Source: Neocallimastix lanati (nom. inval.) (lineage: Eukaryota; Neocallimastigomycota; Neocallimastigomycetes; Neocallimastigales; Neocallimastigaceae). From it: a stretch of DNA of 64,000 nucleotides. Location of the stretch: positions 205,001 through 269,000 of the forward strand of contig JACVTC010000041.1 of assembly GCA_016946835.1 (NCBI GenBank). The letters run 5' to 3'. The translations under genes were made by a program, and so were the position numbers. This document shows, in pieces, positions 21,199-31,900 of the stretch (positions within the stretch are counted from its first letter, which is position 1; every line of letters starts with the position of its first letter). Under the pieces are notes generated by a model, which worked only from the letters and a program-made list of their open reading frames with translations, had not been told where the DNA came from and searched no databases.

Positions 21199-24193
21199 AT
21201 GAAATGTAATAAATATATAATAATATTGGTGTTTCTACTAATAAATTGTAATAATGAATGAATAATAATAATTTAAATATAATGAATATTTAAATAAAAG
21301 TTGCTGTAATATTATAGTTATTAAAATATATAAATGATTAAAATAATATATTATATATATATATATATACATATTAGATGCAATTGGAAGTGAGGGACAA
21401 AATAAAAAAAGAGAATTAAATGATTTTTTTTTTTTGCTCCTGTAGCCTATAAAGGATTAATTGATAATGTAATTAATAAATATAAAGAATATTCTTCAGA
21501 ACATAATGAAAATTTAAATGTAAATGTTGAATATTATGAAGATGATGAAGTTGAATATGGAGTAAAAATTGAGAAATTATTGGATGAAAAATCAACTGAA
21601 TATGATCTTTATTTTTATAATATTCATCATATTTATCGATTTTCAAATAAATTATTAAATTTAAAGAAAATAATGTCAATTTTTTCTGTTGAAAATTTTA
21701 GTGAGGGAGCAACATTAAAAAGTGGATTTATAGATGATAAATTAGTTGGAGTCGTAAGTTTTATTTATTTATTTAGTTAGTTATTTATATTATAAGAGAA
21801 TTTAAATAATAATATGAAAATTAATATAAAAATTTTTTTTCGAAAATCAAAAAAGAAACAAATTATATTTATATATATATACACTCATATAAATAAATTA
21901 AAAACTAATTTATATACATATTTTAAAGCCTTTTATATGTCATTATGGTGTAATGTATTATAATAAAGATTTATTAAGTAAATATGAACTTCCAGTACCT
22001 ACTACGTGGGAAGAATTAGTTAAGACTATAGATCATATTTATAATGGAGAAATTAGTGAAAATAATAATGATATCATTGCTTATTTAGGAAATATTCCAG
22101 GTATAATAATAAATTTTTGTGATTAATTATCATAAAAGGAAAATAAAAATTTTGGATTAATATATAAATTATATAAATAATATAGATTCATATACTGCTA
22201 TTAATACAATTCAGGAAATGATTTATTCATATAGAGATGATGTTAATAATGAATATATGCCTGACTATAGAAGTGAAAATGCAATTGAGGCAATATCATT
22301 ATTAAAGAATATATTAGTTAAATATTCAAGTCGTAAATATCTTGCTCTTATTTTAATTAAAATAATGATGAAATAATAAAAATAATAAAATAATAATAGT
22401 AATAATAATAATAATAATAATATTGTATTTTAAAATAATAATAATATATAATGAAATAAATAAAAAAAAAAAAAAAAATAGCTGAGAATTTTAAATTAAA
22501 TCAAGTCGAAATTCTTGAAAAAATAAAAACTGGTAATGTACTATTTGCCAGAATTTTTAATGTACCTTTAAATGATCCAGATTTACATTTTACTCTTATT
22601 CCTGGTAAAAATGATACTATATCATCATCTAGTATTGGCGGTTATCATATTGGTGTACCATCATATTTAGATGAAGATCGACAAAAAAAAATCTCATTAA
22701 TTTTGGACTATTTATTATCTGAAGAGATTCAAAGTTATTTAATAAATGAAGAAAATATGTACAGTGCGTATAATGGAATATATAAAACTGATAATACAGA
22801 TCAAGAAACTACATCTCAAACTTCGCAGAGTAACAAAAGAGATGAAATTAATTCACCTGATGAAATTTTAGAAAAAGAGAAAGTTGAATTCTGCAATAAA
22901 ATTAATTGTAACATGATATCAAATATTCAATTCTATAATATACCTTATAATTACTATGAAAATTATGATGATTATGTTAATGCCTTTTTGGAAATTGTTA
23001 ATGATTATTTTTTTAATCCCGATGATAGTAAGAATATTACTGTAGAAGAAACACTTGCTAAAATTGATGATTTAACTCGTAATTATGATGTTGAAATAAC
23101 ATCCTCTGTTGGCTCTGTAACGATTATTATACTTGGTGTTACTGGTGTTATTATGTTTGCTTCGTACTTGTTGATGAATGATCGCAAATATAGTATCTAT
23201 TTCATGTTTTTAAATAATACTTACTGGACAATTTTTATTTTTGGAAGTATTTTGATTTTGTCATACGCCTTTGTAAGTTTAGGAGAAATAGATCAAGAAA
23301 AATGTAATCTTAGATTCTTAGTCTTATCATTAGGTGTACCAATTTCTTTTTCACCGCTTCTTTTAAGATTAATTGTACTTTATCCTGAAACTAATAAGAT
23401 ATCTGAGCATGTTAATCGAAATTTTTCTAATTATCTCTGCTGTCATGTTCTATTTGAACTTGTATTATGTACTGTATATTTATTAGCACCATTTGATGTT
23501 ACAAATCATTTACTTAATATATCTGATGGTGTAAAAAATTTCCGAAGTTGTGAATGTAAAAATGCTTTGACAAAAGGTGTATTAGTCGTTGATATATTAG
23601 AGAAAGGTTTAGAAATTTTCATTTTCGCTGTACTCATTTTTGCTGAATGGAATATTAAAGCCACTAAGAGTGACATTTATAGTATTACTATTGCCATTAT
23701 CTTTGATATTATTGCTTTTACTATATTTGCAGTCTTTTATTTTATGGATTTTAATAATCGTTATATATATTTCATAGTTAAAGTTGGACCTGTACTTTTG
23801 TTTGGTTTATCTAATTTCTTCCTTATTTATGTATGGAAGTTTGTTATTATGTTTACTTCTGAAAAGGAAGATATGGTGGATAAAGAGGCATATATTCAAA
23901 AGAAAACAAATATAGATACCTATAAAAATATAACACGTATGAGCCTTTCAAAAACAGGTCGTACGGAGTCTTTCGATAATAATATTGAAGTTGATGAAAA
24001 TAGCAATGAAAGCTTTATTAATAGAATCATTAAATGCCACTACGAAACAAAAGAATTTGAAGGCTCCATAACATCAAGTGGATCAAGAAAAAATAATCAA
24101 TCTACTCAATCTAAAAGTGGAAATGGTAATAATGCAACTAATACTAACACTTTACCCGATCGTAATGTTAGAAATTTCCCAAGTCCAAATTAA
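21199..24193 (+). CDS. Class C GPCR-like receptor with extracellular solute-binding domain
   Basis: Five exons: 21199-21247, 21446-21753, 21929-22100, 22186-22332 and 22482-24193. All splice phases agree, giving 795 residues. Introns are 198, 175, 85 and 149 bp with GT-AG ends. Exon 1 encodes a signal peptide (MKCNKYIIILVFLLIN). Residues about 18-400 resemble family 1 bacterial solute-binding proteins: YKGLIDNVINKY, YDLYFYNIHHIYRFSNKL, CHYGVMYYNKDLLSKYELP followed by VPTTWEELVKTI, then IGGYHIGVPSYL and ILDYLLSEEIQSYL. Seven membrane helices follow, first around 435-457 and last around 659-684. The tail is Ser/Asn-rich and cytosolic. Cysteine pairs (about residues 500 and 582) could form the usual TM3-loop bond. 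Gut fungi are known to carry such GABA-B-like receptors with SBP domains; the ligand is presumably a sugar or other nutrient, but this is inference. An optional 12-nt exon (21378-21389) would also keep frame. Confidence 0.88.
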
Positions 24194-24722
24194 AATAAAT
24201 AATCTTTGCTATAATAAATTTATAAAAATTAATAAATTTTTTTTTCAAAAAGATTTAAAATAATGTATTTTTTTTCTTTTTTTTTTTTGTAAAAGAAAAT
24301 TGAAATAATGCATTTTTTTTTTTTTAATCTAATATTGTTTTTTGTGTATAAAATATTATAAATATTATAAAAATATAATGTATATAGTTATAAATTAACT
24401 ATTAAAAAAAAAATTAATAATATTATATAATATTAATAGTAAATAATTTTATTATATATTAAAATTATAATAATAGTTATAATAGCAATAACAAATGAAT
24501 TTTCAAAAAATGTTGTATTATTAAATATATATTAATATTAAAACTATATTAAATAAATAAATAAATAATATATTTAATATATATAATATATATATAGTAA
24601 TTATTATTATTGTTATTGCCTTAAAATAACAATTCTACCTCTATAAAAAGAGAAGTGTGGCTACCTCAATATTGATATCAAGGGCGGTACACACCAGAAA
24701 TATAAAAAAAAAAAAAAAAAAC
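24194..24722. other. AT-rich spacer with small GC-richer island
   Basis: No gene. Around 24615-24700 there is a GC-elevated patch (GAGAAGTGTGGCTACCTC ... GGGCGGTACACACC) followed by a 19-A run at 24702-24720. It is adjacent to the repeat described next and may be part of that element. Confidence 0.4.
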
Positions 24723-25135
24723 GAAAAATAAGTTTCACATGTTGAAACATATGATATGCCGGACTTTTATGTGCAATAATTTATAAGCAGTGGGTTTTAA
24801 ATAATGGTAGTTTAGTAAATTTTATTAATAAAATTATAATATTCGTACAATTAAAATAATAATTCTAATTCCTCAAATTTTACAAGAGAGTTCCTGTTTC
24901 TATTTTAAATAATTTAATCTATTTATAAAAAAGGTAATATATTAATTATATATTCTAATATATAGAACTATATAAATTTTATATGAATTAAAGTATTATA
25001 ATTATTATAATTATAATAATACATATTGAAATAAAATAAAATAAAATAATTATTATCAAAAAGATATAAATTTAATATTTAATAATTATTATTAAATATA
25101 CAAATATGTTACTACACATATTTGTTTTATATCAG
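24723..25135 (-). repeat. Repeat R2: 3' region of Asn-rich element, copy 1
   Basis: Read on the minus strand, two consecutive blocks recur elsewhere. 25135-25022 matches 45867-45985 (plus), with shared words such as AATATGTTACTA.ACATAT and ATATCTTTTTGATAATAATT. 25015-24755 matches about 47950-48230 (plus), sharing TTAGAATATATAATTAATA, ATAGATTAAATTATTTA and AAAACCCA.TGCT.ATAAAT. In both 25.1 kb and 45.9 kb the block lies just downstream of an Asn-rich frame, so it looks like the 3' region of one transposon family. Confidence 0.6.
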
Positions 25136-25222
25136 AAATGCCCTTGCTAAAAATTAAATTATATATTTTTTTTATAAAAGAAAATATAAGGTTTAATTAC
25201 TATAAATAATAGTTTTAAAATT

Positions 25223-26125
25223 TTATTTTCTTTTATATCTATAATTCCTAATTGTCCGTTTGGTATCAACGCGATTGTTGCTATAATTAATAGTCTCCTT
25301 TAAAGCGATCTCAGGTTTGGGCATCGTAATTTTATTAATATTAATTTTATATTTATTGTTATTTTGAATATAAATATATGGAATTTTAATTATCTTTTTA
25401 ATTTTATTAATTTTTATTTTCTTATCACTACCAACATTAACAACTTTACTAGATTCATCTATCGGAGAATTTTTATTAATAATTTTTCTTTCTTTTATAT
25501 AAATATTATTATTAACTGAATGCACTTTATTAGTAAATTGCTTATTTTTATTATCATTTGGAATAATTTGAATATTGTTTATTTTTGAATTTTTATTGAT
25601 AATAACTTTTGATTCTTTAATCAAACTAGAAGTTATCGAATTATTGTTAATGTCATTAACTTTAATAGATTCATTAATATTTATTTCTTCTTTTATAATT
25701 TTATGATTATTTCCTTTATTATTTATAATTTCAGAGTCCTCAAGAATATTTTTATTATTGTAATTAATATTTTCCATATAACTAGTAGCATTAATATTTA
25801 TTTTTACAATACTATTAATTTCTATATTATTATTTTGATTTCTCTTAATATTTGCATTACCTGTAAAATTATTTTTATTTTCTTCTTTAATAATTAAAAT
25901 ATCATTGTTTGTTTCATATTTTTCATTATTAGTATTTCCTATTTCATTATTTTTTTCTCTGAAATTATCTATTTTTAATATGTTTAATTTGTTTTGTTTC
26001 ACATTTATTACGTCATCCATCGTTTCATTTTTATTATTATTAATTTTATTATTATAGATGTTATTATTATTATTATTATTATTATTGTTATTGTTATTAT
26101 TGTTATTATTATAGCTTAAAGCCAA
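25223..26125 (-). CDS. Asparagine-rich protein of unknown function
   Basis: A 300-codon frame starting MALSYNNNNNNNNNNNNNNN. Composition is dominated by N, I and K, with scattered phrases (NYSNNRVDTKRTIRNYRYKR at the end). No signal peptide, membrane span or known domain is visible. It is followed downstream by repeat R2, which also follows the broken Asn-rich text at 45115-45850. It is therefore more likely a transposon-associated frame, or low-complexity DNA that happens to stay open, than a host gene. The basic C-terminus could bind nucleic acid. Confidence 0.4.
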   Translation of the reverse strand: MALSYNNNNNNNNNNNNNNNNNIYNNKINNNKNETMDDVINVKQNKLNILKIDNFREKNNEIGNTNNEKYETNNDILIIKEENKNNFTGNANIKRNQNNNIEINSIVKININATSYMENINYNNKNILEDSEIINNKGNNHKIIKEEININESIKVNDINNNSITSSLIKESKVIINKNSKINNIQIIPNDNKNKQFTNKVHSVNNNIYIKERKIINKNSPIDESSKVVNVGSDKKIKINKIKKIIKIPYIYIQNNNKYKININKITMPKPEIALKETINYSNNRVDTKRTIRNYRYKRK

Positions 26126-26169
26126 GCTCTGTATATTATTATTATTTTTGCCGTTAAAAAAAAAACAAA

Positions 26170-26427
26170 AAAAAAATAAAAAAATTAATTGGTGAAAATC
26201 ATGTTAATATTTATTACATATATATATTTACATTAATATTTTTTTTATAAAAAAAAAATATTAATGTAATTATAAATGAATAAATAAGTAAAGTTAAAGT
26301 CGGCAATAATTGTGGCTATAATAATAAATAAAAAAAAATGTTAATATTAGTAATTTTCTGAACAATGAATGTGTAAATATATATATGACGTGGTACCGAT
26401 TATATAACTTCCTTCTTGGTGGAAGAG
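26170..26427 (+). pseudogene. Asn-rich module, copy 2, split by a retroposon
   Basis: The left part (AATTGGTGAAAATCATGTTA, to 26211) and the right part (from 26338, encoding VNISNFLNNECVNIYMT) together match the continuous sequence at 13765-13830 and 27478-27542. They are separated by 126 bp flanked by a duplicated 11-mer. The sequence continues through TTCCTTCTTGGTGGAAGAGA, as at 13842-13861. Confidence 0.6.
26201..26348 (+). mobile_element. Short poly(A) retroposon with 11-bp target duplication
   Basis: The insert is 26212-26337 (126 bp). It is bounded by ATGTTAATATT at 26201-26211 and again at 26338-26348. The uninterrupted site is preserved in the related copy at 27488-27500. The insert contains a near-perfect hairpin (26230-26248 with 26249-26267), then AAGTCGGCAATAATTGTGGC, and ends in an A-rich tail. 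Target duplication plus poly(A) points to insertion by target-primed reverse transcription using LINE machinery. No pol III box is obvious, so I cannot say it is a classical SINE. Confidence 0.75.
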
Positions 26428-26429
26428 AA

Positions 26430-27070
26430 ATTTATCTAATTTATCTACTAAAATTTTACTTTCTTTATCTATGTATGACGTCTATAACGCGATATTTCTT
26501 TAAGTAAAACAGAGATAATACATTTCGAGTTTTTCTATTTTTTAAACCACCTAACTTGAGCAATCTCACATTTTGCCGATAGAGGAGGGATGCTAAGTTC
26601 TTTTAAAATACAATAAAGGGATAAAAAGTTATTTCTATTAGAAAATTCTTCAATTCAGTATAATCCTGTTTTAACTATTGTCTGTGCAATTCATGTTCTT
26701 TCTTTGTTTGATCCAAGTAGAGATACATAATACGAAACTCGTCCTATTACTATAGCAGAAAATAGCATTCATTTACAAGGGATAGGAATATGAAGATTCT
26801 TAAGAAATCCTTTTATGGAATAAAGTGCTTTTCTAACTTTATTATTCATTCTCTGTATGATGGGTTTCAATTCTAAATTATTTGAAAACGATACACCTAA
26901 GTGGGTATAGCAATTCATTTTAGGTAACTCTTGTCTTGAAAGATAAAAAGTAGGGTTACTATTATTAAGAAATTTTGAAACTTCCCTAAAATTACTATAC
27001 TTGCGTATTTGTTAATACCAAATGGTAATCCTCGATTGGAGCATTGATTTTCTAATTGCTATCTTTTCCA
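26430..27070 (-). pseudogene. LINE reverse transcriptase fossil, copy 1
   Basis: On the minus strand the sequence reads, with several stops and frameshifts, the part of a non-LTR retrotransposon polymerase that follows the catalytic centre: FLNNSNPTFYLSRQELPKMN, CYTHLGVSFSNNLELKPI, IQRMNNKVRKALYSIKGFL, KNLHIPIPCK, then SAIVIGRVSYYVSLLGSNK, and near the end ELSIPPLSAKCEIAQVRWFK. It aligns at DNA level with 61040-61700. Not functional. Confidence 0.75.
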
Positions 27071-27080
27071 TGAATTTCGA

Positions 27081-27542
27081 ATGAAATATATTATGGATAT
27101 TGAAAAACTTTATGAAAAATTGTTTTTAATTAGCAAATATTGTCCAATATCAAATAATAATGGTAATACTGTTGTCCCAGATATGAATAATATAGAATCA
27201 AGTATTGATCCTGATAGTAGTAAAGAAGAGTATGATATTTATAATAATAACGATAGAAATAATATTGTTAATAATAGAAATATTAGTAATAGTGAAAATA
27301 ATATTAATAGTAATAAAAATAACAATAGTAATAGTATTGTTAATAATAATAATAGTATTGATAGTGATAATATGAATATTATTATTAGCGATTGTGAAAG
27401 TAATAATAGGAATATTAATATTAGTGTTAAAAAAAATAATAGTATTGTAACTAATAATATATTGAATAGGTCAATCAATGAAAATTGTGTTAATATTAGT
27501 AATTTTCTGAATAATAAGTGTATAAATATATATGTGACCTAG
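27081..27542 (+). CDS. Asn-rich module, copy 3 (open frame)
   Basis: 153 codons from MKYIMDIEKLYEKLFLISKY to ...NISNFLNNKCINIYVT. The first 40 residues have normal composition; the rest is runs of N, S, D and I. It is the only one of three copies (13555-13841, 26170-26427, here) that stays open. It lies in opposite orientation to, and immediately beside, the LINE fossil at 26430-27070. Probably transposon-derived; no known domain. Confidence 0.4.
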   Translation: MKYIMDIEKLYEKLFLISKYCPISNNNGNTVVPDMNNIESSIDPDSSKEEYDIYNNNDRNNIVNNRNISNSENNINSNKNNNSNSIVNNNNSIDSDNMNIIISDCESNNRNINISVKKNNSIVTNNILNRSINENCVNISNFLNNKCINIYVT

Positions 27543-28992
27543 TACCCATTATATATAAGAAGAAATTAACTGAAATACTGAATCTTAATAATTTATTAAA
27601 CAATTTACTTTATTTACTAATAAGCATAAATGGATAGAATAATATAAATAATTATTAATGTAATCAATTTTAATACCTAAAAACTATGATTTATCAAGTA
27701 CACTGATATATAATTAGTAATTTATTTTAATAGTAATCGATAAAATTACAAAGCCAAAATATATAAAAGTTAACGCTAATCTTTAAATCGGATTATAATT
27801 GATGTGCTGTAAAATCCATTATATAAGAGATAGTCGCACAAATCAAAATAGCATAATATCATCTTTGAGAAAGGTTTCTTTCATATAAATGGTGTATATA
27901 AACTATATATTATTTGAAATGTCTTAGATGCATCCGATATTAATGGTGCAATTATATTAAATACTTATTTATAAGGGGGGGTAATTATTAGATTACAAAT
28001 GTATTTAAAAATTTATTTATACAATATTTAAATCGAATTAAAGAATTAATATAATATAAAAAATTATTTTATTCATGTAAAATTAAAAATTAATTTAGAA
28101 TAGAAATAATTAATAATTTAATAATATATAAAGTAAATATTAAAAAATTGGATAATTTTATATAGATAATTTTATATTCACAAGAAAACTAATTCATTCA
28201 TTACTGAAGAACTAGGTTTATAGAGGATGTTAAAATATGTGAAAAATATATGAAAAATAAGTTTCGAATGTATTGAAGCATATTGTAAGTAAATAATATA
28301 TAAACCACAGTGTATTAATATAAAAAGAATATAATTTAGAATAATTAAGTGCTAGTAACTCCATATCATAAGGTATTTTAATAAAGTTGACATAATTTTA
28401 AAGCTTTAATTCTTGTTTCTTAATTATTATTATTATTATTTATTATTATTGTTTTTTTTTTTTTTTATTATTATTTTTTTAAAACAAAAACGAAAAAAAA
28501 AAAAAATTAAATAAAATATTTCATAATAGATATAAGTAAAATTACGATTATTTTCTATTTTAAATAAAAATAAAAATTATAATTAAACTTAAAAAAATTA
28601 TAATATAAAATTATAATATAAAATAATAATACATAAAAAATTAATAAAAAAAAAAATTTTTTTTTTTATTTTGTTAATTAATTAATTCGATTTCTTATTG
28701 ATTAGAAATTATGATAATAAAATAATAATAAATATGATTAATATTTATTTTAACTCCTACACTAAAAAAAAAATATTTTGGATAGAATTTTTTTTCCTCT
28801 TTGATGCCATTGTAATATAATATTAATTACATTAATAAATTAACCTCAATTGGTACAATATAAAAATAAAGTATAAAATTATTATTTATATTATATATAT
28901 ATATATATTTTTAATTTATTCATCGATAACTGTTAGAATTTGGTAATTTAAAATATAATTATTATTTTTTTTTCTAGAAATCCTCTCTATTT
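27543..28992. other. Gene-free stretch downstream of chitin synthase
   Basis: No gene. 27780-27990 is GC-elevated fossil-like sequence of unknown origin. 28226-28412 is dispersed repeat R1 copy 2. From 28420 to 28992 it is A/T homopolymers, forming the 3' flank of the chitin synthase gene. Confidence 0.55.
28226..28412 (+). repeat. dispersed repeat R1, copy 2
   Basis: Matches 3691-3871 in the same orientation (blocks around GAAAAATAAGTTTC, AGCATATTGTAA, ATAATTTAGAATAATTAA and AATAAAGTTGACAT). Its beginning also matches 24723-24760. Confidence 0.55.
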
Positions 28993-31900
28993 TTACATTT
29001 TACCTTCTAAAATAGATTCAATTACAGAATTAATATAACTTTTCTTTGACGACATATCTACATTGAAGTAGGCAGTTAATTGTTCACGAACTTGTTTTTT
29101 CGTTATATTCATTAAATCGGCAGTAGATAATATTTGTCGAATTTCACGAACAATTTCCTCATCAGATGGCATAACACCACTTGGTCTACTACTATATAAT
29201 GAATTATTTGGATATGGCATAGTTGTTTGATTTTGATACATTGAATTATATGGAGCAGGAGTACTTGGTTGGTAGGCGCTAGCTGCATAAACAGAACCTG
29301 TATAGTATGAATTTGGTATATCACCACCATAAACACTGCCTGCTGGCATGGATGGAGCATAATTATTATCATACTGTGGTGGAAGAGCTGGAACTGAAGA
29401 GGCATAAGATGATGGGGCATTAGGGAATGAATTTTTACTAAAGTCTGAAGCACGAGAATCTTTTGATGATTCTTGTTGTTCATATAATTCACGTTCATAA
29501 TCTTCCCATTTTTTCATTGGAATTTTCTTTGGATCATAAATTTCAATATCACCTTTCTTACCCTTCTTACGCATTTTACGTTCTAGGACCACACGAGTGT
29601 TACCCCATGAGAAATCATCAAAGTGCCAGAACGAATAGAGAGGAATATAGAAACCATAAAGTGGTAAAGCCAAAATATAGATAATCATCCAACCAACATG
29701 TTGCCATTGTTTCTTTATTAAGAAAATAATAATTTGGAAACCATACATCGCTATTAAAAGTAATAATGAAAGAATTGGTAATTCTTCACCCTTTGCAATA
29801 ACAACATAAACTAAGTAAATTAAATAAATGATGGTGGCTGGTTGAGTTAAGGTGGCAAATAAATCAAGGAATACAACAAAACGAAGTGAAAAACATAAGA
29901 AACCACAAAGTTGAGGTAAGAATAACAATTCAATTAAATTATGAACAGTAGAGTTAATCCAACGACGACGTTGAGATAAAAGAACGCTAAAACGGTCAGG
30001 TACATTAGTCTTACAAATTGCATCTGGAGTAAAGGTTAATTTTAAGTTAGGGAAGTGCTTTAACATCAGAGTAGTTAAGTAACGATCTTCCCCAAGAGAT
30101 AAAAGATTCTTCTTGTGAAGAGTATCTACCTTCTTTTCGGAATAATCGTTAATAATATCTGGACTAATTAATAATGGAATATGACGAGTTGGTGTACGAA
30201 CACGATACATTGAGAAACAACCTGGTAAACAAGTAACAGAACCGAATAAAGATTCGAAGGCCTTTGATAAATGATGAGAAATAAAATATTCGTAAACTTG
30301 AATCATAGTTACCCAACTCTTCTTTTCAGATTCTAATTTAGTTTCACCACAAATACCCATAATTTTTGAATCGTGAATCATACAAGCGACCATACGGTTT
30401 AAAGAATCCTTCATAACTCTTGTATCAGCATCAACCATCAAAACGTATTCATAGAAACTTGGATTAACACCAATAACATTCTTCATTTGATGATAAATTT
30501 CTAATTCAAGTGGAGTCATTTCAGAATTAAAGTGTACTTTAGAAAGGAAACGCATTAAAATCATTTGAGAATCACGTTTACCACGATTACCTGGTTTTGA
30601 ACGTTCACTTGGACTACCAACCTTAACTACAACAATAAATGGTACAGATCTACCTTTACATTCATAAAGACCAGAGTATACCTTACCCATATTATATTCA
30701 AGTGGTCCTTCACCAATAGAATGGAAAGCAAAAGCTTCTGGATCAACACTTGCATCTACACCAAGAATATCCAATACAATACGTGGAGTTGGACGATCGT
30801 TACCACTACCAATAATCATACCATCAGCAATAATAAATAGGAGCTTACGTTTGTCATCATATTGCATTGTTGAAAGTGAATCAATTGTTTTACGAAGTGA
30901 TTCATCGTCTTCAGTATAACAAGGAACTTGACAGATAACAAACTTGTCGTACTCTTCAGGATCTCTTTTACCTCCGAAACGAAGAGCGGCTAAGAACTTA
31001 ACACCAATAACACTAACTAAAATAATAGAACCAATTAACAGAATGTAATTGGTTAACTGACAACGTAGATCATTACGATGGTCAATCTTAGCATAAAAGA
31101 AGATATCTTTCATACATTGAAGACAAGCTTCAGCCGGATAGTAACCTTCAGCATTAGGATTTGCTTTAACTTTTTTAGCATACTTTTCATAAAGACTGGT
31201 AACATCACGAGATGGCTCTGTTAATACTTCATTATAAAATTGACCTAAAAAGTTGTTTGCACTACCATAGTTTGTAATATCATAGACATTATCATAAATA
31301 ACAACGTATTTTACATTACTTTCATTATCAGAATTTGGCTTAATTGAATTTTTTGATGTGACAAGGAAACCTTTGAAATATTCCTTAATTAAATAGTGTA
31401 CATAATCTTTACGCATACCAGAAGGACCACTACCATCACTATTTGGATTATAGACACGATGAAGATATTCATTTCCAGATTCAACTCTAGTTTCAAAGTT
31501 TTTACGTTGACTAGATGTTGTTTTATCACCATAGATATAATCCCATTGCATATTATTATCACGTGGACTACTACCAACACCAACACAATAGGAAACACCC
31601 CATAAATCAAGTGGAGAATAGAACATATAAGTTAAATCTTTACCAATATAATCTGCGAAGTTATCATAATCTTTTGCGTAAATAGCATGAGATGGCTTTT
31701 GAAGAAATTCTGTTACATCTAAGTAACGACCATGTAAACCAATGTATGCCTTTTTCATATCATCATATCTGGAAAGTTCTTCTCTGGTCATAACATTTTG
31801 TTTTGGACAAATAATTTGACCAAGACCAACAATATAAAAAATAATAGAAGCACTCAATAAACCAATAATGATACAGAGAGCAACCTTTTCACGCCATGCC

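Noticed and set aside
29112-29498. Several frames of 60-130 codons antisense to or out of phase with the chitin synthase
   Set aside because: All lie inside a gene with clear domain structure and have no features of their own.
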